A DNA stretch of 64,000 bases, taken from assembly GCA_019358945.1 (NCBI GenBank), contig JAHHIE010000014.1, positions 57,421-121,420 on the forward strand, written 5' to 3'. Every line of letters begins with the position of its first letter. Position 1 is the first letter of the stretch. Shown here piece after piece: positions 8,568-15,841 of this stretch. The position numbers and the translations under genes are program-made. The DNA comes from Stenomitos rutilans HA7619-LM2. GTDB taxonomy: Bacteria; Cyanobacteriota; Cyanobacteriia; Leptolyngbyales; Leptolyngbyaceae. The notes under the pieces were generated by a model. The model worked only from the letters and a program-made list of their open reading frames with translations, was not told the DNA's origin and searched no databases.

Positions 8568-10727
8568 ATGACAAGGCGTAGAAAGGTGGTTGCAGACAAG
8601 CAGCCGTCAACCGAGATCAACTTCAGTGATCCTCAGTATTATTTCAACCGCGAAATTAGCTGGTTAGAGTTCAACAACCGGGTGTTGCACGAAGCGTTTG
8701 ATCCACGCACGCCTTTGCTAGAACGGCTGAAATTCATGGCGATTTTTAGCTCAAATCTAGACGAATACTTCATGGTGCGAGTGGCAGCACTAAAAGAGCA
8801 AGTAAGCGCCAAAGTCACCCGCAAATCAGCCGACGGACTCACACCGCAAGCACAGTTGGATTTGCTTAGCCAACGCCTGCATCCAATGGTGACACAGCAG
8901 CATCGACATTTTGAACACGCACTGCGTCCCCAGCTAGCGACAAAGGGGGTTCATCTTCTTGACTATATCGATCTCAATCAAGAACAACGGACGTATCTAC
9001 AAACGTATTTTGAAGAGCAAATCTTTCCTGTACTGACACCACTGGCGATCGACCCTGGGCATCCCTTCCCCTACATCTCCAACCTCAGTCTCAATCTAGC
9101 GGTCGTCATTCAAGATCCAGCGACAGGGGAAGAACTCTTTGCCAGGGTGAAAGTCCCCAAAATTTTGCCGCGCTTTTTGCCTCTGCCAGAACACTTACGG
9201 CGGCAGCAAAAAGATGTGCCTGCAACGTGGACAGCAGTACCCCTAGAGCAAGTGATTGCTCACAATTTAGGGAGCCTGTTTCCAGGCATGAATATTCAGG
9301 AATATTATCCGTTTCGCATTACCCGCGATGGCGATTTAGAAGTGGCCGAAGACGAAGCAGACGATTTGCTGCTGGCGATCGAGCAAGAGTTGCGTAAACG
9401 ACGCTTTGGTGGCTCGATCGTGCGCTTAGAAGTACACGCCTCGATGCCCGAATTGGTACGCGACACCCTACGGCAGGAAATGGATCTTGCGGAGAATGAT
9501 GTCTACGAGGTCGAAGGGTTGCTATGCCTGAGCGACTTGTTTATGCCGACTAATCTGCCACTGCCAGAGCTAAAAGATCCGGTTTGGCGATCGACTTTGC
9601 CATCTCGCTTACGACGAGGGATGGAACCCGATCGCACGGCGCTCGATCTGGAAGATGACTTATTTGCCACCATCCGCAAACAAGACCTGATGGTGCACCA
9701 TCCCTACAACTCATTTACCAACACGGTACAGCGCTTTATCACGCAAGCAGCGCATGATCCCGATGTCCTGGCGATCAAAACAACGCTCTACCGTACCTCT
9801 GGCGATTCGCCGATCGTAGATGCACTCATTGCAGCGGCAGAAAACGGCAAACAAGTCTCTGTGCTGGTGGAACTCAAGGCCCGCTTTGACGAAGAAAACA
9901 ACATCAACTGGGCACGCAAGCTTGAGAATGTTGGCGTTCACGTGGTTTATGGTTTGGTCGGGCTAAAAACGCACACCAAAGTCATGCTGGTTGTGCGACG
10001 AGAAGAGGGACGCATTCGGCGCTATGTCCACATCGGTACAGGCAACTACAACCCCAAAACCGCTCGCCTGTATACCGACATCGGCTTGCTGAGCTGTCGA
10101 GATGATTTAGGAGCCGATCTCACCGATCTATTCAACTATTTGACGGGCTATTCGCGCCAGCAGACCTATCGCAAACTGCTGGTAGCCCCTGTGAATTTAC
10201 GCGATCGCATGCGATCGCTCATTCACCGCGAAAGCGAACATGCCCGCAATGGACACCATGCCCGCATCGTCGCCAAAATGAATGCATTGGTCGATCCAGA
10301 AATGATTCGGACGCTGTACGAAGCCTCTCAAGCAGGCGTGCACATTGATCTGATTGTGCGCGGGATGTGCTGTTTGCGTCCCCAAGTACCCGGCATCAGC
10401 GAAAACATCCGCGTCATCAGCATTGTGGGGCGCTTTCTCGAACACTCCCGGATCTTCTACTTTCACAATCAGGGGCAGGAAGAAGTTTTCATTGGCAGTG
10501 CTGACTGGATGACCCGCAATCTCGATCGCCGCGTAGAAGCCGTCGTCCCCATTGATGACCCCACTGTTGCTAAAGATTTGCAAGAAATTTTGGGCATCCT
10601 CCTTGCCGATAACCGCCAGGCATGGGATTTGCAACCCGATGGACATTACATTCAACGCTGTCCCCCAGCAGGCGTTCCCGAACAAAGCTCCCAGCGCATC
10701 TTGATGGAACTGGCGCAACAGCAGTAG
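8568..10727 (+). CDS. ppk1: Polyphosphate kinase 1
   Basis: A 719-residue enzyme that reversibly transfers the terminal phosphate of ATP to polyphosphate. The N-terminal domain begins YFNREISWLEFNNRVL, typical of PPK1. The phosphohistidine lies in YVHIGTGNYN (His488), and a second conserved histidine is in FLEHSRIFYF (His626), equivalent to the two catalytic histidines of the E. coli enzyme. The nucleotide and phosphate-binding arginines around IKTTLYRTSGDSP and ELKARFDEENNI are present. Length is normal for the family. The upstream 77-residue gene is separated by three bases. It probably makes storage polyphosphate; no phosphate-regulated promoter was identified. Confidence 0.95.
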   Translation: MTRRRKVVADKQPSTEINFSDPQYYFNREISWLEFNNRVLHEAFDPRTPLLERLKFMAIFSSNLDEYFMVRVAALKEQVSAKVTRKSADGLTPQAQLDLLSQRLHPMVTQQHRHFEHALRPQLATKGVHLLDYIDLNQEQRTYLQTYFEEQIFPVLTPLAIDPGHPFPYISNLSLNLAVVIQDPATGEELFARVKVPKILPRFLPLPEHLRRQQKDVPATWTAVPLEQVIAHNLGSLFPGMNIQEYYPFRITRDGDLEVAEDEADDLLLAIEQELRKRRFGGSIVRLEVHASMPELVRDTLRQEMDLAENDVYEVEGLLCLSDLFMPTNLPLPELKDPVWRSTLPSRLRRGMEPDRTALDLEDDLFATIRKQDLMVHHPYNSFTNTVQRFITQAAHDPDVLAIKTTLYRTSGDSPIVDALIAAAENGKQVSVLVELKARFDEENNINWARKLENVGVHVVYGLVGLKTHTKVMLVVRREEGRIRRYVHIGTGNYNPKTARLYTDIGLLSCRDDLGADLTDLFNYLTGYSRQQTYRKLLVAPVNLRDRMRSLIHRESEHARNGHHARIVAKMNALVDPEMIRTLYEASQAGVHIDLIVRGMCCLRPQVPGISENIRVISIVGRFLEHSRIFYFHNQGQEEVFIGSADWMTRNLDRRVEAVVPIDDPTVAKDLQEILGILLADNRQAWDLQPDGHYIQRCPPAGVPEQSSQRILMELAQQQ

Positions 10728-10808
10728 GTTAAATGATGGCTTGGCAACAGACAGGTTCAATGAGTCACATTCAATTGACCGTCATTCAGACTTCGTTATG
10801 ATGAACAC

Positions 10809-10994
10809 ATGAGAGAACCGACGACAGCACAGCTACAGAGCTTGTATCGGCTTTGTCATTTGTTGACTAACATGATGTTTCAACCTATTCACATCGTACG
10901 TCTAGATGAAAGAACTTGGAATCTGTTTATGTTAGCGGGAAACGGCGAAGAAATTGAGTTTGAGATTCAACTAGACGGAAGGATTGAGCCATGA
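10809..10994 (+). CDS. DUF6888-like small protein
   Basis: A 61-residue protein (MREPTTAQLQSLYRLCHLLTN..., then IHIVRLDERTWNLFMLAGNGEEIEF). It resembles a small cyanobacterial family I recall as DUF6888, found next to DUF6887 genes. Its stop overlaps the start of the next gene by four bases (ATGA, 10991-10994), a layout typical of TA modules. No enzymatic motif is visible. The family name is from memory and needs confirmation. Confidence 0.65.
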   Translation: MREPTTAQLQSLYRLCHLLTNMMFQPIHIVRLDERTWNLFMLAGNGEEIEFEIQLDGRIEP

Positions 10995-11194
10995 CAGAGA
11001 TCAATTATGCTGCAATGGATGATCAAGAGTTAAAGCGCTACATGCTCACTCATCGCAATGATCAAACGGCATTCTATACATACATGGATCGACGACATTC
11101 TCGTCCTTCCAACACTGTTATAGAACCGAATGATCCAGCTTGGGAAGAAAAATTGGTTGCAGCAATTGAGGCTCAAATGGGGCACGATCGCTAG
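10991..11194 (+). CDS. DUF6887-like small protein
   Basis: A 67-residue protein starting MTEINYAAMDDQELKRYMLTH and continuing NDQTAFYTYMDRR, with a C-terminal NDPAWEEKLVAAIEAQ helix. The pattern INYAAM.D.ELK.Y.L.HR.D..A...Y matches what I recall as DUF6887. A decayed relative with INYAAMSDKELRQYFLRHRED lies at 28404-28581. It is coupled to the upstream DUF6888-like gene by a four-base overlap, and its stop codon shares the CTAG at 11191-11194 with the end of a broken hicB on the other strand. Function unknown; a TA-like role is inferred from layout. Confidence 0.7.
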   Translation: MTEINYAAMDDQELKRYMLTHRNDQTAFYTYMDRRHSRPSNTVIEPNDPAWEEKLVAAIEAQMGHDR

Positions 11195-11400
11195 TGTAGA
11201 ACTTGTAACGCATCCTCACGACGATCGTCAAGAATGAGCGCGATTCTCTTTCAGAGAGGCTACGCCAACACCGCCACTAGATCTTGACGACATGCCTCGA
11301 TCGTTTCACCTTGCCCATTGGCACCGACAATTTCAGGACAATACGCGAAATACCCACCTTCTGCTGCTGCTTCAATAATTGCGGTGAACTCGTTATGCAT
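11191..11400 (-). pseudogene. hicB: hicB antitoxin gene interrupted by two in-frame stops
   Basis: From the ATG at 11398-11400 the frame reads MHNEFTAIIEAAAEGGYFAY, CPEIVGANGQGETIEACRQDLV, then TAG (11260-11262) and, three codons later, TGA. The same frame continues with KRIALILDDRREDALQVLH and a final TAG at 11191-11193. The last part is a normal HicB C-terminus. The gene is therefore a HicB of about 60-70 residues split by a short insert around 11250-11275 (GGCGTAGCCTCTCTGAAAG on the gene strand). The insert kept the frame but added stops. No hicA adjoins it. A 46-residue truncated product may still be made. Confidence 0.75.
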
Positions 11401-11413
11401 GGTCGTCCCGGTA

Positions 11414-12025
11414 TTACTTAAGTGAGCTTTTTGATTGCACGACAGTCCGTACGTCGATCGATCGCATTCCAGCACGGCGAGCCGCTTCTAAGCCCGTATC
11501 GGTATCTTCGTAAACGATGCAGTCGTGAGGTGCAACGTTTAAGCGCTCAGCCGCCAGCAAGAAGATATCCGGTTCTGGTTTGCCTTTCTCGACATCATCA
11601 ATACTCACGATCGCATCGAAATAGTGGTGAAGTTGAATCGCACCCAGCGTTGCTTCCAGCACCGCCCTTTCTCCACCAGAGGCAACCGCCATTGGCACTT
11701 TGCCGTGATAGTGACGCACAATGTCTGCAACGGCTTGCACTTCCTTAATGGTGTGAGTAAGCGCCCGATAGTGCGGCTGTCTTCCAGTGATGACAGCGGT
11801 GGAATCAAACTCATAGCCAAACGTCGCTTTGAGGATTTCCAGCATTTCTTCCGCAGACGTACCACAGTATGCGTAGTACCAGTCTTTCGAAAGATCGGCT
11901 CCCACCGCTTTTAAGGCAGCAGACCACGTTTGGTAGTGAACGGGCAGCGTGTCGGCTAGCGTGCCATCGCAATCAAAAATCAGCGCTTTGTAGGGTGGCG
12001 TTGGCGCGATCGTAGAGACCATCAT
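11414..12025 (-). CDS. HAD-family phosphatase, beta-phosphoglucomutase/YqaB-like
   Basis: A 203-residue HAD hydrolase. Motif I is FDCDGTLADT (nucleophile Asp and acid/base Asp), motif II is in PMAVASGG, motif III is EKGKPEPDIFLLA, and motif IV is CIVYEDTDTGLEAA. The helical cap between motifs I and II includes WSAALKAVGADL. This layout fits subfamily IA phosphatases or mutases acting on sugar phosphates, such as the YqaB fructose-1-phosphate phosphatase. It ends 13 bases before the broken hicB. Two Met codons open the frame; either could be the start. Confidence 0.8.
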   Translation of the reverse strand: MMVSTIAPTPPYKALIFDCDGTLADTLPVHYQTWSAALKAVGADLSKDWYYAYCGTSAEEMLEILKATFGYEFDSTAVITGRQPHYRALTHTIKEVQAVADIVRHYHGKVPMAVASGGERAVLEATLGAIQLHHYFDAIVSIDDVEKGKPEPDIFLLAAERLNVAPHDCIVYEDTDTGLEAARRAGMRSIDVRTVVQSKSSLK

Positions 12026-12113
12026 TCCATATCAAGAAACCAACTTCATGGTAGACAATGGCACGGCTTGATGTGTTCTCACAGCTTCACAACGAGGACT
12101 CAAATCCACACGA

Positions 12114-12701
12114 CTAGATCTCATAGTGCCAAATTTCATCTTCTTTCAGCACAATACGGCGCAGGGGTAAGCGATGAATCAAGCCCTGCTGCTCAAATTG
12201 GCTGAGGGTGCGAGTAATGGTGACACGAGTCGTCCCCAACATTTCAGCAATATCTTGATGGGTCAACCGCAAATCGATTAAATGCCCGGTTTCCACCTCG
12301 CGACCAAACTTCTTCGCCAACCAGCCCAGCAGCTTAATCACCATTGCATCAATTTTGCGGTAGCTGCGAATGAGCGAAAATTCTTCGGCTTGCTGCATGT
12401 GGCGAAGCAGTGCCTCTGTTTCTTGATGCAAAAGACTGACGGGCAATAAAGAGACCTCTACCTTCGTCAAGCACTCAAGCTGATACGGCTCCACCTTTGA
12501 TAGGGCTTTACCCACGATATCACCCGGCCCCCATAACCCAGTAGCCGCGATCGTATCATCTTCCAGCCAGGTAATTGTCCGCACCACCCCAGTTTCAATC
12601 TTCCATAGACTGGCCTGTCGCAGGGGTAACAGCGATCGCGGAGAAAATTGCTGTGTAACCACATCAGACGCCTGGATAGGATAGAGAGAGGAGAGTGACA
12701 T
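12114..12701 (-). CDS. Crp/Fnr family transcriptional regulator
   Basis: A 195-residue regulator. Residues about 20-105 form a shortened cyclic-nucleotide-binding-like beta domain (SLWKIETGVVRTITWLEDD, LWGPGDIVG). A long helix follows, then a winged HTH with LTHQDIAEMLGTTRVTITRTLSQFEQQG, the classic Crp recognition region. The cAMP-binding residues of true Crp are not evident, and it is clearly not NtcA, whose N-terminus is longer and distinctive. It is divergent from cysK, and a Crp-type regulator (CysR) controls sulfur genes in some cyanobacteria, so a sulfur role is possible but unproven. The motif AAAGTACAGTA lies just upstream of both genes. Confidence 0.8.
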   Translation of the reverse strand: MSLSSLYPIQASDVVTQQFSPRSLLPLRQASLWKIETGVVRTITWLEDDTIAATGLWGPGDIVGKALSKVEPYQLECLTKVEVSLLPVSLLHQETEALLRHMQQAEEFSLIRSYRKIDAMVIKLLGWLAKKFGREVETGHLIDLRLTHQDIAEMLGTTRVTITRTLSQFEQQGLIHRLPLRRIVLKEDEIWHYEI

Positions 12702-12707
12702 ACAACT

Positions 12708-12718
12708 AAAGTACAGTA
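12708..12718 (+). promoter_or_regulatory. AAAGTACAGTA motif, copy upstream of the Crp-like gene
   Basis: An 11-base string ending 7-17 bases upstream of the regulator start. The identical string occurs at 12874-12884 upstream of cysK. Sharing of an 11-mer within 180 bases, with one copy beside each divergent gene, suggests a common operator, perhaps for the Crp-like protein itself. This is inference. Confidence 0.4.
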
Positions 12719-12739
12719 TCTCGATAGATTAATGATACT
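12715..12739. promoter_or_regulatory. Inverted repeat AGTATC-N13-GATACT in the Crp-like gene leader
   Basis: A six-base perfect inverted repeat with a 13-base spacer. It overlaps the proposed -10 element of the regulator gene and the shared 11-mer. It is placed where binding of a dimeric regulator would block transcription, so autorepression is possible. Confidence 0.35.
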
Positions 12740-12754
12740 TTGTGCAAATGTCAA
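12726..12754 (-). promoter_or_regulatory. Candidate sigma-70-type promoter of the Crp-like gene
   Basis: On the reverse strand TTGACA (12749-12754) is followed after exactly 17 bases by TAATCT (12726-12731). The -35 is a perfect consensus and the -10 is weak (three of six). The ATG follows about 25 bases downstream of the -10. Confidence 0.45.
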
Positions 12755-12873
12755 CGGTAGGATGAAACGTGAAGGCACCGTTGCTCTACGATCGACATTC
12801 AAGCATTTATTCTGCCGCGAATGTCAAGCTATAGATTGTCATCAAGACGCGATCTTAGCTGCCGACAGAGCGC

Positions 12874-12884
12874 AAAGTACAGTA
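12874..12884 (+). promoter_or_regulatory. AAAGTACAGTA motif, copy upstream of cysK
   Basis: The second copy of the 11-mer found at 12708-12718. It is followed closely by TTATAGAAT, a plausible -10-like AT stretch for cysK. It may be an activator or repressor site. Confidence 0.4.
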
Positions 12885-13009
12885 AACTTATAGAATAACC
12901 GATGTATTTCAGATATAGCTCAAATGGTTACCATGACTTGCTCTTGGAACGAGCGTCAAACGTTAAATCTGCCAAGAATTCTCTATGTCTAGCTTCTAAG
13001 GATGACTCC

Positions 13010-13972
13010 ATGCGTATTGCGAACGATATTACAGAACTGGTTGGACACACTCCCTTAGTACGGCTGAACAAAATTCCGCAGGCAGAAGGAGCTTTGGCGC
13101 AGATTCTAGTAAAGCTAGAGGGCATGAATCCTGCGGCATCGGTTAAGGATCGCATTGGGGTGAGCATGATCCAGGCGGCGGAAGAGGCTGGCCTGATTAC
13201 ACCGGGAAAGACAATTCTCGTCGAGCCAACATCCGGTAATACGGGCATTGCACTGGCAATGGTTGCTGCCGCCAAAGGTTATCAACTTATTCTCACCATG
13301 CCCGATACGATGAGCCTGGAACGGCGATCGATGCTGCGTGGCTACGGTGCACAACTGGAGCTAACGCCCGGTGTAGAGGGGATGCGAGGGGCGATCGCAC
13401 GCGCAGAGTTGATCGCGGCACAAACGTCCGATGCCTACATCCTGCAACAGTTTCGTAACCCTGCAAACCCTAAAGTACACCGCGAAACCACGGCGGAAGA
13501 ACTTTGGGCCGATACGGAGGGGCAGATCGATATTCTCGTCGCTGGAGTGGGCACAGGTGGCACCATTACAGGCGTTGCCGAAGTACTGAAGTCGCGCAAG
13601 CCCAGCTTTAGAGCCGTAGCAGTCGAGCCATTGAGCAGCCATGTGTTAACAGGTGGCAAAGCAGGTCCGCACAAGATTCAAGGCATTGGCGCTGGGTTTG
13701 TGCCCGCCATTTATCGAAGCGATCTGGTGGATGAGGTGATTCAAGTGGCCGATGAGGATGCGATCGCCTATGCTCGTCGCCTTGCCAGAGAAGAAGGCTT
13801 GCTGTCCGGCATTTCATCTGGTGCGGCACTCTATGCGGCTATTCAGCTTGCCAAGCGAGAGGAAAACCGCGATCGACTCATCGTCTTCATTCAACCCAGC
13901 TTTGGTGAACGCTACCTCAGCACAGCCTTGTTTAAGGATCTGGCAGCCGTTGAGTATGCGGTGTTGAATTAG
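13010..13972 (+). CDS. cysK: Cysteine synthase (O-acetylserine sulfhydrylase)
   Basis: A PLP-dependent enzyme that makes cysteine from O-acetylserine and sulfide. From ATG 13010 the protein has 320 residues, the usual CysK length. The PLP lysine is Lys46 in [11 protein letters not shown]. The substrate loop [11 protein letters not shown] and the phosphate-binding loop [10 protein letters not shown] are intact. The C-terminus carries [12 protein letters not shown]. The start at 13010 was chosen because AAGGA lies about seven bases upstream and the protein then begins [19 protein letters not shown], as in homologs. The frame is open back to 12902, but that extension has no family support. Divergent from a Crp-type regulator. 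Confidence 0.93.
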   Translation: MRIANDITELVGHTPLVRLNKIPQAEGALAQILVKLEGMNPAASVKDRIGVSMIQAAEEAGLITPGKTILVEPTSGNTGIALAMVAAAKGYQLILTMPDTMSLERRSMLRGYGAQLELTPGVEGMRGAIARAELIAAQTSDAYILQQFRNPANPKVHRETTAEELWADTEGQIDILVAGVGTGGTITGVAEVLKSRKPSFRAVAVEPLSSHVLTGGKAGPHKIQGIGAGFVPAIYRSDLVDEVIQVADEDAIAYARRLAREEGLLSGISSGAALYAAIQLAKREENRDRLIVFIQPSFGERYLSTALFKDLAAVEYAVLN

Positions 13973-14162
13973 GCAGAAGGCGGAAAGAGGCAGGAGGAGA
14001 GCCAACGCCGTTAACAACAACCAGTAACAAGCAACTGCTGCAACTCGCACCTCAAAACTTTCTCCCTTCTTCCGCTGCTCCCCTAACCTCCCCTACTCCC
14101 CATCCCTCACCCCTGACGTGCCACAATGGTTGGGTGCCGTCGCGGTTTGAGGAGACAAGGTT

Positions 14163-14363
14163 GTGAGTAGCAGTCCAAATAATGTAGGCATATCCATCCT
14201 TCTGTACATCATCGGCATTATGCTGGTGCTGATGGCGGTTCTCATTGTGCTGAAGGGGCTTGGCGTGCTGACAACGCTGCCAAACTACGTCATTTGGGCA
14301 CTGTTGCTGTTGTCTGTAGGAATGGGTATTTTGGGTGGGCTTCGCAGTAGTCAACGACGGTAA
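14163..14363 (+). CDS. Small two-helix membrane protein, first tandem copy
   Basis: A 66-residue protein with a GTG start. It has two predicted membrane helices (LLYIIGIMLVLMAVLIVLKG and WALLLLSVGMGILGG) separated by LGVLTTLPNYVI. The linker and second helix closely resemble the next protein (LRGIGLLTFIPGSVLW), so the pair are paralogs. Function is unknown. It opens a forward run leading to folK, NUDIX and photolyase. No catalytic motif is visible. Confidence 0.65.
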   Translation: MSSSPNNVGISILLYIIGIMLVLMAVLIVLKGLGVLTTLPNYVIWALLLLSVGMGILGGLRSSQRR

Positions 14364-14367
14364 GAGA

Positions 14368-14541
14368 ATGATGGGACGATCGCTCAAACCAACGATGGTG
14401 GCATTTCTAGCTGTGCTGGCGATGACCCTTTTAGTCTGGGTACTGCGGGGCATTGGGCTATTGACCTTCATTCCAGGCTCTGTGCTGTGGGTGCTGATTT
14501 TGCTCAGCCTTGGAACAGCAATTTTGATGGTAGTGCGGTAG
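14368..14541 (+). CDS. Small two-helix membrane protein, second tandem copy
   Basis: Starts at ATG 14368, four bases after the previous stop, giving 57 residues. An in-frame upstream Met at 14335 would overlap the previous gene and add a tail without family character. Two membrane helices (VAFLAVLAMTLLVWVLRG and VLWVLILLSLGTAILMVV) flank IGLLTFIPGS. It is a paralog of the product of 14163-14363. The pair may form a heteromeric membrane unit, but that is only inferred from their tandem arrangement. Confidence 0.65.
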   Translation: MMGRSLKPTMVAFLAVLAMTLLVWVLRGIGLLTFIPGSVLWVLILLSLGTAILMVVR

Positions 14542-14577
14542 GGGAGAAGGCAGAGGGATGAAGGATGAAGTTTTGAA

Positions 14578-15087
14578 ATGTCAGAGGCATCGTGTCTGTC
14601 GGGAAAGTCTGCTCGGTGCGCGATCGCGCTTGGTAGCAATCTCGGCGATTCTTTGGTCACGTTAGAAGCGGCTTTGAAGGTTCTGGCACAGTCTCCGGGC
14701 ATTACTTTGGAGGTGCGAGCGCACTGGTATTGGACGAAAGCCGTTGGCCCCCCGCAGCCTGACTACCTTAACGGGTGTGCACTGCTGACCGTCACGCTCA
14801 CGCCCCACGCCTTGCTGAAAACGCTGTTGCAAATTGAAGCCAAATTTGGTCGCGTTCGTCGAGAACGCTGGGGCGCACGCACCCTTGACCTGGATTTGTT
14901 GTTGTTTGATGATGTGATTCTGGACACTCCTGATTTGCAAATTCCCCATCCCCATATGACAGAGCGAGCGTTTGTCTTAGTGCCGCTAGCAGAAATCGCC
15001 CCGACCTGGATTGAGCCAATTTCAGGAAAAGCGATCGCAGAATTAGTACAAACGGTAGACTGTTCAGAAGTCAGACTTGTTTTGTGA
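14578..15087 (+). CDS. folK: 6-hydroxymethyl-7,8-dihydropterin pyrophosphokinase
   Basis: A 169-residue folate biosynthesis enzyme that transfers pyrophosphate from ATP to 6-hydroxymethyl-dihydropterin. Hallmarks are AIALGSNLGDS at the N-terminus (pterin binding), LLQIEAKFGRVRRERWGARTLDLDLL (ATP and Mg binding, with the DLDLLL aspartates) and the tail IPHPHMTERAFVLVPLAEI. Length is typical of a monofunctional enzyme. It sits 36 bases after the small membrane gene and about 100 bases before the NUDIX gene. Confidence 0.92.
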   Translation: MSEASCLSGKSARCAIALGSNLGDSLVTLEAALKVLAQSPGITLEVRAHWYWTKAVGPPQPDYLNGCALLTVTLTPHALLKTLLQIEAKFGRVRRERWGARTLDLDLLLFDDVILDTPDLQIPHPHMTERAFVLVPLAEIAPTWIEPISGKAIAELVQTVDCSEVRLVL

Positions 15088-15188
15088 AGGCAGAAGGCAG
15101 AGGGTAGGATGGCCGTTAAACTCGCTTTCCCTGCTCCCTCCGCTTCCCCTGCCCCCTTTCACCTTTCTTCCCCCACTCCCTTCCTACC

Positions 15189-15737
15189 ATGCCCCTCGGT
15201 CGCGAACCGCCCCAACTTCTCAAACAGCGCCTACTCTATCAGGGGCGCAAGTTTGCCTTTGAAGCCAGTCGTTATCGGTTGCCCAACCGCAACGAGGGCG
15301 AGTGGGAGTGTATTCGGCATCCTGGAGGAGCACTGGCGGTTCCCGTGACTGAAGATGGCAAGCTCGTGCTGGTCAAGCAATATCGGTTTGCGGTGCAGGG
15401 GCGGCTACTGGAATTTCCTGCGGGTACAGTCGAAGCAAGTGAAACACCCGAAGAAACGATTCATCGTGAAATTGAAGAAGAGACGGGCTACCATGCCGAT
15501 CGCTGGCAAAAGCTGGGCGAATTTTTTGTGGCTCCCGGTTACTCGGATGAAATTATCTATGCGTTTCTTGCTCAAGATTTAACGCTGCTTGAAAACCCAC
15601 CGGGACAAGATGCCGATGAGGACATTGAAACCATCCTTATGACAGTGGCTGAGGTTGAAAAAGCCATTCAAATTGGAGATATTGCCGACGCAAAATCGAT
15701 TTGCAGTTTTGTGTTGGCGCGTCCCTTTTTGTCATAG
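15189..15737 (+). CDS. NUDIX hydrolase, ADP-ribose pyrophosphatase-like
   Basis: A 182-residue protein with a complete NUDIX box, G(x5)E(x7)REUxEExGU, seen as GTVEASETPEETIHREIEEETGY split at positions about 78-100. The upstream ADP-ribose-pyrophosphatase-type segment ALAVPVTEDGKLVLVKQYRF and downstream FFVAPGYSDEIIYAFLA fit the NudF group, which hydrolyses ADP-ribose to AMP and ribose-5-phosphate. It lies between folK and photolyase, an order I recall from other cyanobacteria. Substrate is inferred from the family only. Confidence 0.85.
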   Translation: MPLGREPPQLLKQRLLYQGRKFAFEASRYRLPNRNEGEWECIRHPGGALAVPVTEDGKLVLVKQYRFAVQGRLLEFPAGTVEASETPEETIHREIEEETGYHADRWQKLGEFFVAPGYSDEIIYAFLAQDLTLLENPPGQDADEDIETILMTVAEVEKAIQIGDIADAKSICSFVLARPFLS

Positions 15738-15841
15738 TTGTTGGCAGTTAGTTTTTAGTTGTTAGTCACTCAACTCCAGCTAATAACCAAGAGGCAACCA
15801 CTAACAACCAACCACTAAAAACTAAAAACGATTAGCACTTC

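Larger units (their letters stand above)
12702..13009. other. Divergent promoter region between the Crp-like gene and cysK
   Basis: A region of 308 bases holding the control sites for two divergent genes. It contains two copies of AAAGTACAGTA, an inverted repeat AGTATC...GATACT, and a candidate promoter for the regulator; all are listed separately. No additional gene is seen. An in-frame upstream ATG for cysK at 12902 is considered unlikely. Confidence 0.55.
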
